Shown: positions 53,701-61,424, counted from the first letter of the stretch. The stretch: 64,000 bases of DNA from Fibrobacter sp. (GCA_017475045.1 JAFVGH010000043.1:1-64000); one strand, 5' to 3'. The notes: generated by a model not told the origin, from the letters alone. Made by a program: numbers and translations.

Positions 53701-56066
53701 GCCTTCATTATCTGGAACAAGATATGATAGAACTCTAGCCTCTTGGCCTGAGTCAAGCAAGCCAGTTCATCACAGCCTGCAAAGCGGTTGTCATCGCCAC
53801 AAAGTTCACGCAAACCCTTATACTCGATATGGAGCATTCCCAACATTTCGAGCGGCGGATTGTTGTTGTACCAGCCAGATGCCAAATCCTTCATCAGGCG
53901 GTAACCGAGGATAAACTTAGCCTCGTTCTTGACATTTTCGAGTGCGTTGGGCTGGTCTATCTTCGGGTTGACCATGTACTCCTTGAGCACATCCTTGTTA
54001 CGCGAATCGAAGCCCAGAGCCGCGAATACGGCACCGGAAAGCTGTTCGTACGGCAATACGCCGCCATGCTGCTCCATCGCGCCAAGCAATGCGGCACGGA
54101 GCGTCACGGTGTAAACGAAATCGTTAAAATGTCCAGCCTGTAATGCCGCATCCTGACGGTTGTCGGTGAAACCCAGCATCTTGCGGACATCGTTATCGCC
54201 AACATCCTTGCCATAAGGATTATCGCGGAACAGCTGGTTCAACACAGCCAGCGTAAGTACCGTGGTCGCCGACGAACGGCCTTCACCGCTCAAACCTATA
54301 AGCTTGTTTCGATCAGAACTGAACTGTCTGTATTCGTGACTGCAATAAGGGCAGAAACGGACCTTGCCAGGAATATACCAGAACTCGGTATTATTCGGCT
54401 TCTTTTCTATATCGCGAGTACCGTCTGCCTGAACATACATCGGAACCGGTTGGAACGGAGCATAGTTCTTGCGGACTCTCGGATAGCCGTCCTTGTCCGG
54501 CTCCCACCAGCTTTCAGGTAGGTCATCTGTAGTCTGGAACTTGAAGCTAGATTTTTTCGGAACGAGAAAGCCATTGAAGTCGCTATTATCGTCCGTCGGA
54601 ACTTCGCCGATATCGCGCGGTTCGAACACCTTGCGTTCATCATTGAAACGGACCGGAAAGAACTCTTCGCCACATTCACGACAGAAATGGGCATTGAATA
54701 ATTTTACGCCATCACTACCAGGGGCATAGACCTGGGCATCTAAGGTTACACGACGCTTTCCCTCAGGTTCAAGGGTACACAGTACGCTGCCGGGGCCGCT
54801 GATGAACTGGTGCAACTTGAAAGCGAACGGTTTACGGCCATTAGGGTTGGTCAAGGCATGGGCCGCCATCAGGTAGTCTTGCAAGGCTCCCAACGCGCTA
54901 TCCAAAGATACGTCCGCATCTTTAGCAAGTTTTTCAGCCGCCATACGAAGCGTAATTGGCTTCGCTCTCTTGGCCTTGCCTACAGCCGGTTTGTCAATAC
55001 CAAGCGTAAGTTCCACCCAGACCGACAACGGATCGTTCCTAAACTCATTCAATGATGTAAACGGTGCCACTCCCTTCGCGATACGCGCGTTCAAAAGTGG
55101 CCTCACCTTATCCAGATTCAGGTGTTCATCCGTCGCTTGAGCCAAAGTCTCCGTAATCACATTAGAAGGCGGGATTTCGGCACCGAACAGCTTGGACGCC
55201 ACCGATGCCACAGCTCGGTTCTGGTCATCCTCGGTTCCGGTGTTATCCATGGTCGCTGACGTTCCGATGCAGATTAGACTATCAGCCTTAGTTTCACGAC
55301 GTAGGCGGCGTACCAGCAAGGCCACATCAGCCCCTTGCCGTCCACGGTAAGTATGCAATTCATCCAGTACAAGGAACTGCAAGCCGTCGCAATGCTCCAT
55401 CACGGCCTTATCGACCTCGGAACCACGAGTCAGAATCAGTTCCATCATCATATAGTTGGTAAGGAGGATATCCGGCGGATTGCTAGCTATGCGCTTTCGC
55501 TCGTCATCGGACTCCTGACCGGTGTACCTAGCGACAGTGAACGAACCTTCGCATCCAAGACGGAACTTATTAATTTCCTCCATCTGGCTATTGGCCAAGG
55601 CGTTCATCGGATAGATGATAATGGCGCGTGTACGCGGTGTCTTGTCCAGTTCCTTCGCGCGTAAGATGGCATCCACTATAGGGATGAAAAAGGATAGGCT
55701 CTTACCGGAACCCGTACCCGTCGTGACGACATAACTCTTATGTTCCTTGGCGAGTGATATGGCATGTGTCTGGTGCTGGTATAAGGACATCGGCTTGCCG
55801 CCCATTCCCTCGTTATCCTTACCCACCTTGAATATGTCACGGCACTTCGGAGACAGTACGCCTTCGTCACAAAGTCGGTCAATCGAGGCGCTGGTCTGGT
55901 AGTTCGGATTGATTTGAATCAAAGGATCTGGCCAGTAGCGGCCTCCGGCGTACTCAGCATCGACGACACGCTTGATGTCGTCCGCCGAAATCTTCGTAAA
56001 ACTGCGAGAAAAGCGGCTATACTCGTCGATAACCGCATCACGATAACTGAATACGTTCTGTGCCAT
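50730..56066 (-). CDS. giant DEAD-box helicase with C-terminal DUF1998/MZB (DruE- or fused DrmA-DrmB-like)
   Basis: 1778 aa, first gene of the operon. Walker A TGTGSGKSLSFF near residue 114, DELH near 232 (VLDELHTYRGRQGAD), GTSATMDN near 269, and motifs V/VI ELGVDISSLN and QRSGRAGRSGQP near 1020-1050. Zinc knuckles: CRECG near 455, CPYC near 562, CDRCG...CEKCG near 1350-1368. The DUF1998 end is EASEGGAGVLTELL with CVAGCYRCLLSYYNQPQH near 1635-1650. Druantia DruE has this size and layout; in class 1 DISARM the helicase (DrmA) and DUF1998 (DrmB) are separate. The split versus fused form decides the label, so I leave it open. Confidence 0.88.
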   Translation of the reverse strand: MAQNVFSYRDAVIDEYSRFSRSFTKISADDIKRVVDAEYAGGRYWPDPLIQINPNYQTSASIDRLCDEGVLSPKCRDIFKVGKDNEGMGGKPMSLYQHQTHAISLAKEHKSYVVTTGTGSGKSLSFFIPIVDAILRAKELDKTPRTRAIIIYPMNALANSQMEEINKFRLGCEGSFTVARYTGQESDDERKRIASNPPDILLTNYMMMELILTRGSEVDKAVMEHCDGLQFLVLDELHTYRGRQGADVALLVRRLRRETKADSLICIGTSATMDNTGTEDDQNRAVASVASKLFGAEIPPSNVITETLAQATDEHLNLDKVRPLLNARIAKGVAPFTSLNEFRNDPLSVWVELTLGIDKPAVGKAKRAKPITLRMAAEKLAKDADVSLDSALGALQDYLMAAHALTNPNGRKPFAFKLHQFISGPGSVLCTLEPEGKRRVTLDAQVYAPGSDGVKLFNAHFCRECGEEFFPVRFNDERKVFEPRDIGEVPTDDNSDFNGFLVPKKSSFKFQTTDDLPESWWEPDKDGYPRVRKNYAPFQPVPMYVQADGTRDIEKKPNNTEFWYIPGKVRFCPYCSHEYRQFSSDRNKLIGLSGEGRSSATTVLTLAVLNQLFRDNPYGKDVGDNDVRKMLGFTDNRQDAALQAGHFNDFVYTVTLRAALLGAMEQHGGVLPYEQLSGAVFAALGFDSRNKDVLKEYMVNPKIDQPNALENVKNEAKFILGYRLMKDLASGWYNNNPPLEMLGMLHIEYKGLRELCGDDNRFAGCDELACLTQAKRLEFYHILFQIMKAQLCVDSFYLNRSEQQKVLESSYLDLLEKWGFAYNEKPDGFNYVDDSGRKQTRGAGRRDYTTVSLAQNSQISRAIKNSGIWSGTPAEAKIKAKGSADLIRDVVVAAFEIARSADIVHRTPDGWQLHANTMEWHSGRNPDVSNAGIRENEYFGAVYRNVKDALVQSAIDNQSCYVFDYNAHEHTAQVDAQDRKKLERQFRFTKKDIEEWKEENPGIELKRLPVLYCSPTMELGVDISSLNTVYMRNVPPTASNYAQRSGRAGRSGQPALVITYSSSMSPHDQWFFEKRTDMVSGIVNAPTLDITNKDLITSHIHAIWLQELDYGLGQSIYDNVMDPESGLRLEIRKDLLERINDERVKQAAKKEAKNVLADVRKALSEDEQKQPWVQDDYVDKVIDDVAKDFNAAFDSWRTLLRSIKKQMADSDKIVQSLSITAIERERAKRRYFDASQQLNVLIGKSANKNNDFYPYRYLASQGFLPGYDFPRLPLMAWIPSVRGNLAGKKDDAGSMVSRPRFLAISEFGPQSIIYHEGRRYKVFKAKLNSGNGQATATDKLATQTMVICDRCGYGHVSVNAERCEKCGQPLTAGTTIDSLYKIETVETKPSTRISANEEERLRKGYDLQMVYRFASDKGILCYNQSKMMLDGDCVGELTYGPNAKLWMLNLGWRKRKNMSVKGFDINPMTGRWETDPGDTDVPDQDDKENSKVQPQRIVPFVEDTKNILVYEPKRGLLDTAPYSQTTMATVASALQRAIEEEFQIEQSELSVKQMPNEKECTSLLFYEASEGGAGVLTELLRNGEAIGRIARRALSIMHFSWNSAAEDPSRGPSPKSVDELNDLEQAKQLEVRCVAGCYRCLLSYYNQPQHSVIDRHDEDSLKILVELANATAEKVETQAEATVREDEHAKSLDDILDSIFCVKPDAYNKAINNGAYTVLAMWKASRLVLLADEPETSLREYLDAKGYRFIVIGNTPEEWEQAIMQNRNKFPGCDTDEL

Positions 56067-56534
56067 ATAAGAGCTCGTTCCTTACACTTATAATATAAGA
56101 AATGTGTTCGGAATCGTATAGCGGGTTATGCACCAACGGCAACCCTAGCCAAAATCTTCGCAAACGAGATTTTGACTAGGAGTAGGCCTCCTATTGGAGC
56201 TAGATAATAAAGTTCATTATGATGTCAATTACTGATTGGATTAACTGTGTATTTTCCATAATCCACCTACAGACAGAACCCGTAAATAATCTGATAACCC
56301 ATTTTTTCACCTTATTCATCACATTCGCATTATTTTTTTTCATAATAACCTCTTATGGCCTTTTTTTAACTGTTTATATGTGGGGCCAAATTTTTTTCCA
56401 CCTTTTATTTATAATGGTGGAGTATGCGTTTTTTGCTTTTTTCGGTTTTTTCTGCCAATCAAGTCATTTCGGGCATAAAAGTGCCGAAAATGGACCATTT
56501 TATAAACTAATCTATTGATAAATAAACAAATATA
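56067..56534. other. gene-poor upstream region of the operon
   Basis: No gene is convincing here. A hydrophobic 99-codon frame at 56219-56518 is poly-T driven and has no good ribosome site. A long hairpin (CCTAG at 56144 with CTAGG at 56176, including CCAAAATCTTCG against CGAGATTTTG) lies 78-114 bp ahead of the giant helicase start and would be in its 5' leader if transcription begins beyond it. No T run, so it is not a terminator. Confidence 0.5.
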
Positions 56535-56993
56535 TTGTATTTTTACAATACAATCCAAACAAGGGCACCCATCATAAATTACGCAGCGAAAATTGAGAAA
56601 GACAAGGACATGGGCTTCGTGGTTTCGTTCCCTGACCTGCCCAACGTGAACGCGTTCGGCGACACGCAGGAGGAGGCCCTCAGGCAGGCGAAGGATGCCC
56701 TCGACGGCGCAATGGAATGCGACCTGGATCTCGGCAACACGATGATTCTCCCCAAGACGATGCCCGATTCCGACAAGGGGCTCTACCCGGTCGAACTTTC
56801 CCCGCGAATCGAGATTGCGTACAAACTATTCGAGGCGCGCAGGGGTCAAAAGAAAAGCGATGTGGCGCGTCGCGCAAATATCACCCCGCAAGCGTACCAG
56901 CGTTTCGAGACTCCGAAGGGCTCGCCTTCCGTCGAAACGCTTTACAAGCTGGCACACGCCCTTGGCAAGCAGCTCGTAGTTGAGTTCGTGTAA
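56535..56993 (+). CDS. hicB: HicB-family antitoxin, copy 1 (start codon lost or altered)
   Basis: From codon 56577 on it is near-identical to copy 2 at 59516-59935. Domain order: HicB fold with YAAKIEKDKDMGFVVSFPDLPNVNAFGDT, then a Cro/XRE-type helix-turn-helix (ARRANITPQAYQRFETPKG). The position of the copy 2 start (ATG) is ATA here (56574), so translation must use ATA, an upstream TTG (56535) or fail; AAGGG lies 8 bp before the ATA. No hicA lies upstream. Probably a remnant or an orphan regulator. Confidence 0.75.
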   Translation: MYFYNTIQTRAPIINYAAKIEKDKDMGFVVSFPDLPNVNAFGDTQEEALRQAKDALDGAMECDLDLGNTMILPKTMPDSDKGLYPVELSPRIEIAYKLFEARRGQKKSDVARRANITPQAYQRFETPKGSPSVETLYKLAHALGKQLVVEFV

Positions 56994-57150
56994 TATTTAC
57001 TCCGCCCTTTTTTTGTTCAATCAAACCGATTTTCGATATTTTTTATATCAAATTTGCGTTTGGTAGTGACTTTTTTGGCTAATTGCCGCTTTTAGCGAAA
57101 TTTCGCCATTCACGTATAAAAATCGTCAAATTCGTGGCATTTTTAAAGAA

Positions 57151-57182
57151 AAAGCGCCAGAAGGATTCATCCTGGCGCATTC
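57151..57182 (+). terminator. terminator hairpin after hicB copy 1
   Basis: AAGCGCCAGAAGGA-TTCA-TCCTGGCGC then ATTCATTTTAG: a 10-bp stem with a bulge. The 56994-57150 stretch before it has no gene. Confidence 0.65.
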
Positions 57183-57191
57183 ATTTTAGGA

Positions 57192-57216
57192 GATCCCCGC
57201 CTTCGCGGGGATGACA
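57192..57216. repeat. GATCCCCGCCTTCGCGGGGATGACA palindromic repeat, copy 2
   Basis: Identical to the copy at 27026-27050. Confidence 0.8.
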
Positions 57217-57253
57217 TGTGGCAGGAGCGAGGGGAAGGCGTTCCCCTACGCCC

Positions 57254-57880
57254 TTATCCCAACTGTCCGGGCAGCACGAGTTTTTCCTTCGGCGGGAATT
57301 CCGCGTCGTACTTCTCGAATGCCTCGGGGTTGCGCATGGCGACAAAGTACGGTTCGGGATCGCGGTAGCTGCCGGTGATTCCGTCGAGGAACCCTTCTTG
57401 CAGTTCCTTGCAGAGGAAGTAAGGCGCGTCGCTTTCGGGGTCGTCGGCATAGCGAATTCCCCTGGTGCTCGCGACCTCAAAGCCGCTCTTGCCGTAGAAC
57501 GCGATGTTCCCGCAAATCAGGAGGCAGCCCGCGCCCATCTCGGCGGCAATTCGCATGGAATGGTCGAGCAATGTTTTCCCGTATCCCTTGCGCTTGTAGT
57601 CGGGGCGGATGCTGATGGGCCCGAAGGTCATCATGCGGATTTTGCGACCGTCGTCGGCGTCGATGTGCGACCACACGTACATCACGTGCCCGATGATTTC
57701 GCCGTCCACTTCCAGCACGAGCGAGAGTTCCGGCACAAAGTCGGGCTCGCTCCTGTAGCAGTGCAGCACGTAATGCTCGGTGCATCCGGGACGGTACACG
57801 TTCCAGAAGGCTTCGCGGGTAAGGTTTTCGACGGTCTTAAAGTCGCGCGGTTGTTCCGTGCGGATGGTGTAATTTTTCAT
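57254..57880 (-). CDS. GNAT-family N-acetyltransferase (COG3153-like)
   Basis: 208 aa. IRTEQPRDFKTVENLTREAFW, then MMTFGPISIRPDYKRKGYGKTLLDHSM carries the acetyl-CoA pyrophosphate loop (Q/RxxGxG/A as KRKGYG), then LLICGNIAFYGKSGF. Intact. GGAG lies before the ATG. Its C-terminal half is repeated at 61461-61780. Substrate unknown. Confidence 0.88.
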   Translation of the reverse strand: MKNYTIRTEQPRDFKTVENLTREAFWNVYRPGCTEHYVLHCYRSEPDFVPELSLVLEVDGEIIGHVMYVWSHIDADDGRKIRMMTFGPISIRPDYKRKGYGKTLLDHSMRIAAEMGAGCLLICGNIAFYGKSGFEVASTRGIRYADDPESDAPYFLCKELQEGFLDGITGSYRDPEPYFVAMRNPEAFEKYDAEFPPKEKLVLPGQLG

Positions 57881-57899
57881 TGTTTATCTCCAGGTTGAA

Positions 57900-57958
57900 T
57901 TTTTATGACGGGCATAAAAATCGCCTTGGAAGACGGCCCAAGGAATGTCTCCCAAGGC
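57900..57958 (-). promoter_or_regulatory. structured 5' leader of the GNAT gene
   Basis: TTTTTATG-ACGGG-CATAAAAA (57900-57920) is a perfect hairpin directly upstream of the ribosome site. GCCTTGG (57923-57929) pairs with CCAAGGC (57952-57958) to give a second stem. A TATATT-like -10 box lies near 58022 on the minus strand. The 57881-58304 gap holds no gene on either strand apart from this leader and the hairpins listed next. Confidence 0.45.
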
Positions 57959-58172
57959 CCTAGACAATGAACCAAGATTTGCTAAACAGCATCCAGTCTC
58001 CGTAAGTTGGTACTAGAGGGAATATAGAATTTTTTGCCACATTTCAAAATCAAAAAAATTGATTTTGAAAATCTCAAAATTCGTCGAAATTCGCTAATTT
58101 TGGAGAAAAAGTCATCTTGATATCAAAAATTTTGACTTCAAGTTAGAGCTGCGAAATTGAGCTGCAAGAAAT

Positions 58173-58200
58173 CTTGTGGTGCAAAAATTGCACCGCAAGT
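58173..58200 (+). promoter_or_regulatory. hairpin in the ORF6N promoter region
   Basis: CTTGTGGTGCA-AAAAT-TGCACCGCAAG: 11 pairs with one G-U. It lies just upstream of a TATATT box at 58217. Confidence 0.4.
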
Positions 58201-58250
58201 TGCCCTGTTTTTTTGTATATTGCTTCTAGCACCAGAAAAGGTGGTATTAA

Positions 58251-58289
58251 GGATCGTTTCCGCGCAATGCGGGACGATCCATTTTTTTT
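58251..58289 (+). terminator. terminator/attenuator directly upstream of the ORF6N gene
   Basis: GGATCGT-TTCCGC-GCAA-TGCGGGA-CGATCC followed by ATTTTTTTT ends 16 bp before the start codon, with the candidate promoter upstream. Most transcripts should stop here unless the stem is opened. Confidence 0.75.
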
Positions 58290-58304
58290 GCAAAAGGGGG
58301 CAAA

Positions 58305-59387
58305 ATGAAGAAAGATGTAACCGTCGCGCCTAAAAAGCCCGATTTTTCCCTGATAGACGAGAACTTGCTCAAGTCGCGTATATACACCATCCGCGGGGTA
58401 AAGGTGATGCTCGATGCCGATCTGGCGGAAATTTACGGGTATAGTACGAAAAGGTTCAATGAACAAGTCAAGAATAATATCGTCAAATTTGACGAGGATT
58501 TTCGGTTTCAATTGAATGAAGCCGAGATATCGTTATTATCGAGGTCGAAATTTTCGTCCTTGACCACAGAAAAAACTTCGAAAACAGATGAATTTAGCCA
58601 AAATGATAACTTGAGGTCGAAAAAATCGGCCTCAAGTTGGGGTGGCGCTAGGTATGCTCCCTACGCCTTTACCGAGCAAGGCATCTACATGCTCATGACG
58701 GTTCTCAAGGGCGAACAGGCGACCGCACAGAGCAAGGCCCTCATCCGTCTTTTCAAGCAGATGAAGGACTACATTGCAGCGGAGGATGCGCCGGATATTT
58801 CTGCGGGGATGGTCGCCCTGGCGACGCAGACGAGCCAGAACACGCGGGATATCGCCGAGATTGCCACGGATGTCCGCACGCTTTCGACCAAGGTGGAGCG
58901 AAACGAGAGCTTTCTCCAGAAGGTCATGGCGAATTTCATCGACCCGAGTACCTTCAAGCACTTTTTGATTCTGAACGGGCAACGCCTGGAGGCCGATGTC
59001 GCCTACACGCAGATTTACGGCATGGCGAAGAAGTCGGTGCTGATTGTAGATGACTACCTGGATGTAAAGACTCTCGATTTGTTGCGGTGCGTGGCAAAGG
59101 GCGTTTCTATCAAGATTTTCAGCGAACAGCACGGCCGTACATATTTAACCGAAAGCATGCTGGCGGACTTCAGGGCCGCACGCCCGGACGTTGAACTTGG
59201 CGATGTTCGTGCCACGGGGAACATGTTCCACGACAGGTACATCTATCTGGATTTCGGGACCGACAGCGAGAAACTTTTCCACTGCGGGGCTTCGAGCAAA
59301 GACGCGGGGAACAAGATCACGACCATCATGCAGCTGGAAGATATCGCTGTGTATCGCCCTTTGTTTGAAAGGCTGTTGCAAGGGTGA
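58305..59387 (+). CDS. ORF6N-domain protein with PLD-like C-terminus
   Basis: 360 aa. Residues 22-75 are the ORF6N DNA-binding region (YTIRGVKVMLDADLAEIYGYSTKRFNEQVKNN), then APYAFTEQGIYML near 125-140, a helical linker (SQNTRDIAEIATDVRTLSTKVERNESF) and a C-terminal part (230-360) with VLIVDDYLDVKTLDLL and HDRYIYLDFG...HCGASSKDAG, like the HxK region of phospholipase-D-fold proteins (Arg in place of Lys). GGGGG precedes the ATG. The family is common in prophages and islands. Confidence 0.85.
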   Translation: MKKDVTVAPKKPDFSLIDENLLKSRIYTIRGVKVMLDADLAEIYGYSTKRFNEQVKNNIVKFDEDFRFQLNEAEISLLSRSKFSSLTTEKTSKTDEFSQNDNLRSKKSASSWGGARYAPYAFTEQGIYMLMTVLKGEQATAQSKALIRLFKQMKDYIAAEDAPDISAGMVALATQTSQNTRDIAEIATDVRTLSTKVERNESFLQKVMANFIDPSTFKHFLILNGQRLEADVAYTQIYGMAKKSVLIVDDYLDVKTLDLLRCVAKGVSIKIFSEQHGRTYLTESMLADFRAARPDVELGDVRATGNMFHDRYIYLDFGTDSEKLFHCGASSKDAGNKITTIMQLEDIAVYRPLFERLLQG

Positions 59388-59459
59388 AAATACTGTTTTC
59401 TGCTCTATTTCCGTAAATAAATATATTGACAAATAAATAAATATATTGTATTTCAATCT

Positions 59460-59519
59460 ATGAAGTTTAAAGAAATCTGCGATTACGCAAAGAAAAATGG
59501 TTGGGCTCCAAACCTATGA
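59460..59519 (+). pseudogene. hicA: truncated hicA toxin gene (19 codons)
   Basis: ATG at 59460 opens MKFKEICDYAKKNGWAPNL, matching the conserved HicA start (K-x-K-E/D-I-x-x-x-A-x-K-N-G-W), then stops. The catalytic His region is missing. The stop overlaps the hicB ATG by 3 bp. The toxin is lost and only the junction remains. Confidence 0.65.
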
Positions 59520-59935
59520 ATTACGCAGCGAAAATTGAGAAAGACAAGGACATGGGTTTCGTGGTTTCGTTCCCCGACCTGCCCAACGTGAACGCGTTCG
59601 GCGACACGCAGGAGGAGGTTCTCAGGCAGGCGAAGGATGCCCTCAACGGCGCGATGGAATGCGACCTGGATCTCGGCAACACGATGATTCTCCCCAAGAC
59701 AATGCCTGATTCCGACAAGGGGCTCTACCCGGTCGAGCTTTCCCCGCGAATCGAGATTGCATACAAACTATTCGAGGCGCGCAGGGGCCAAAAGAAGAGC
59801 GAGGTGGCGCGTCGCGCAAACATCACCCCGCAAGCGTACCAGCGTTTCGAGACCCCGAAGGGCTCGCCTTCCGTCGAAACGCTTTACAAGCTGGCACACG
59901 CCCTCGGCAAACAGCTCGTGGTCGAGTTCGTGTAG
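59516..59935 (+). CDS. hicB: HicB-family antitoxin, copy 2
   Basis: 139 aa; the intact copy. It shares the HicB plus helix-turn-helix layout of copy 1, differing at only a few residues (EEVLRQ for EEALRQ, LNGAM for LDGAM, KSEVA for KSDVA). The start (ATG 59516) overlaps the truncated hicA. HicB binds DNA and represses its own promoter; without HicA it would act as a lone repressor. An AT-rich promoter region (TTGACA at 59426) is upstream and also exists upstream of copy 1 in changed form. Confidence 0.88.
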   Translation: MNYAAKIEKDKDMGFVVSFPDLPNVNAFGDTQEEVLRQAKDALNGAMECDLDLGNTMILPKTMPDSDKGLYPVELSPRIEIAYKLFEARRGQKKSEVARRANITPQAYQRFETPKGSPSVETLYKLAHALGKQLVVEFV

Positions 59936-59939
59936 ATAC

Positions 59940-59971
59940 AAAAAAGTGATGGCAAATACCATCACTTTTTT
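59940..59971. terminator. bidirectional terminator between hicB and the DUF4062 gene
   Basis: AAAAAAGTGATGG-CAAATA-CCATCACTTTTTT, a perfect 13-bp stem with A and T runs on the two sides. Confidence 0.92.
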
Positions 59972-59992
59972 GTCATCCTTCAATTTAGATGA

Positions 59993-61180
59993 CTAAAACA
60001 GTTCATCCGATCCTTTCACGAATTCTCCAATATCAGGAATAATTTCACTTAAATTGACTTTCCTTCTCTCTACATTATATTTTATGGAACACGTTTCTTT
60101 AACAGGGGTAAATAAATTATCTGCATAAATCGTAATCTCAAATTCAATTTTGGCGCTTTCTTTTAATTCAACAAAAAGATATGGATGAACTATTTTCAAT
60201 CGTTCTTTCTGAAGAGAAGTGTCCTTATAAGTAAAAGAACATATTCCATCCTCTTTTTTTATGAAACCTTCATTATCAAGTACACTTAATTTTCTCATTA
60301 CTTCTCTAGAACATACATCACGATAATAAATGTAATTTCGATTCGTAGCGCCTCGGCTCTTTACCGCAAATTTTTCATCATCTGAAGAAAATTTGATTTC
60401 CACAAGAAAATCTGTCAAATTAAACTTACTTTTATTAAGCATCCCGAAAACAATTGGGCGTCTTGAATTTATTCCAACATAGTTTTCGCACTCACGGATG
60501 ATGCTATCCCGATGTTCCTTATATTCTTTCTTTTTAGAAATTTGACTATCTATTTCCTTATAATCCAAGTAAGGAACAACAACTTTTTCCTCTATTTCTT
60601 TAGCTTGTAATTTACCATCTTCAATTGAAATAAAGGATGTATTCATAATTACTTTATCGTCTTCTTTATTTCCCTCTAATTCTCGAACTTTTATCTCAAG
60701 TTGTCTTGCTAATTTATCATTAAAATCAATTATACTAACATATTCCTCAACCAAGGAGTTGCTTCTTATAGACTCTTTAAATTCATTCAGCTTTCTCAAT
60801 TGCTCCAAATCTATTTGCGAGGGATCTTGGCCTCTTTTTGAGAAATACAACATAACGGGTTTTCCCGAAGACGACACCCTTTTAATTTCCTCTATAGTGC
60901 CACTCTCCTCTTTACCTGTCGGTGAACCAATTCTTGTCCAAAAGCAGCCGATCAATAAATCACAATTATCAACAATAGCATTATTTATAACTTCTTGAGG
61001 GCGCGTTCCGTAATCTGGAGCAGCATGAGTTTCCCATCTCAACGGCAGCAAAACAATCTTTTTGCTAAATGAATTTAGATTGTTCCAATTCTGAATCGCT
61101 TTAGTTATTGCATCTCGTTCTTCATCAACATCAGAAGGTGTTGCTATCAATATACGATAAACTCGACTTTCATATGACAT
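59993..61180 (-). CDS. DUF4062 (TIR-like) putative defence protein
   Basis: 395 aa. Residues 6-95 are DUF4062: YRILIATPSDVDEERDAI, LLPLRWETHAAPDYGTRPQEVIN and DNCDLLIGCFWTRIGSPTG. DUF4062 domains resemble TIR/SLOG nucleotide-processing folds and are frequent in defence islands. The rest is a charged helical segment and a C-terminal beta-rich effector-like part, not recognised. Strongly A/T-rich compared with flanks, which change abruptly at 61340, so it is likely imported. AAGGA precedes ATG 61180. Confidence 0.75.
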   Translation of the reverse strand: MSYESRVYRILIATPSDVDEERDAITKAIQNWNNLNSFSKKIVLLPLRWETHAAPDYGTRPQEVINNAIVDNCDLLIGCFWTRIGSPTGKEESGTIEEIKRVSSSGKPVMLYFSKRGQDPSQIDLEQLRKLNEFKESIRSNSLVEEYVSIIDFNDKLARQLEIKVRELEGNKEDDKVIMNTSFISIEDGKLQAKEIEEKVVVPYLDYKEIDSQISKKKEYKEHRDSIIRECENYVGINSRRPIVFGMLNKSKFNLTDFLVEIKFSSDDEKFAVKSRGATNRNYIYYRDVCSREVMRKLSVLDNEGFIKKEDGICSFTYKDTSLQKERLKIVHPYLFVELKESAKIEFEITIYADNLFTPVKETCSIKYNVERRKVNLSEIIPDIGEFVKGSDELF

Positions 61181-61424
61181 ATTCAAATACTTCCTTATTA
61201 TATTACAAATAAAATATTATTCCGTAAATATAAATCATCAAGCATGATTCATAACAAATTACGCTAAAAATATTTATTATAAATTCACTACAAGAGTCAA
61301 TTATGTTGTAAGAAAAAGATACACGTTAAAAAAAGCTAAGATACACGCGTCAACCAGAAGTTTTTCCCGAGTCCGGGGCGTTGCGGGGTGTCCCCGCTAG
61401 AAGGGGTAGCGAGCAACAAAGTGC
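61181..61424. other. AT-rich to GC-rich transition, no gene
   Basis: An A/T-rich stretch to about 61340 is followed by a GC-rich stretch with small hairpins (GCGGGG-TGT-CCCCGC). This is the joint between the DUF4062 block and the duplicated GNAT piece. No frame is convincing. Confidence 0.5.

Noticed and set aside
56219..56518. 99-codon hydrophobic plus-strand frame
   Set aside because: Driven by poly-T DNA, lacks a ribosome site and a membrane-protein charge pattern; kept only as a note in the gap entry.
58305..59387. ORF6N-PLD protein as the missing DrmC of the island
   Set aside because: DrmC is a PLD-fold protein, but this one has an ORF6N domain, lies on the other strand 2.2 kb away and is typical of prophage genes; the link is too weak.
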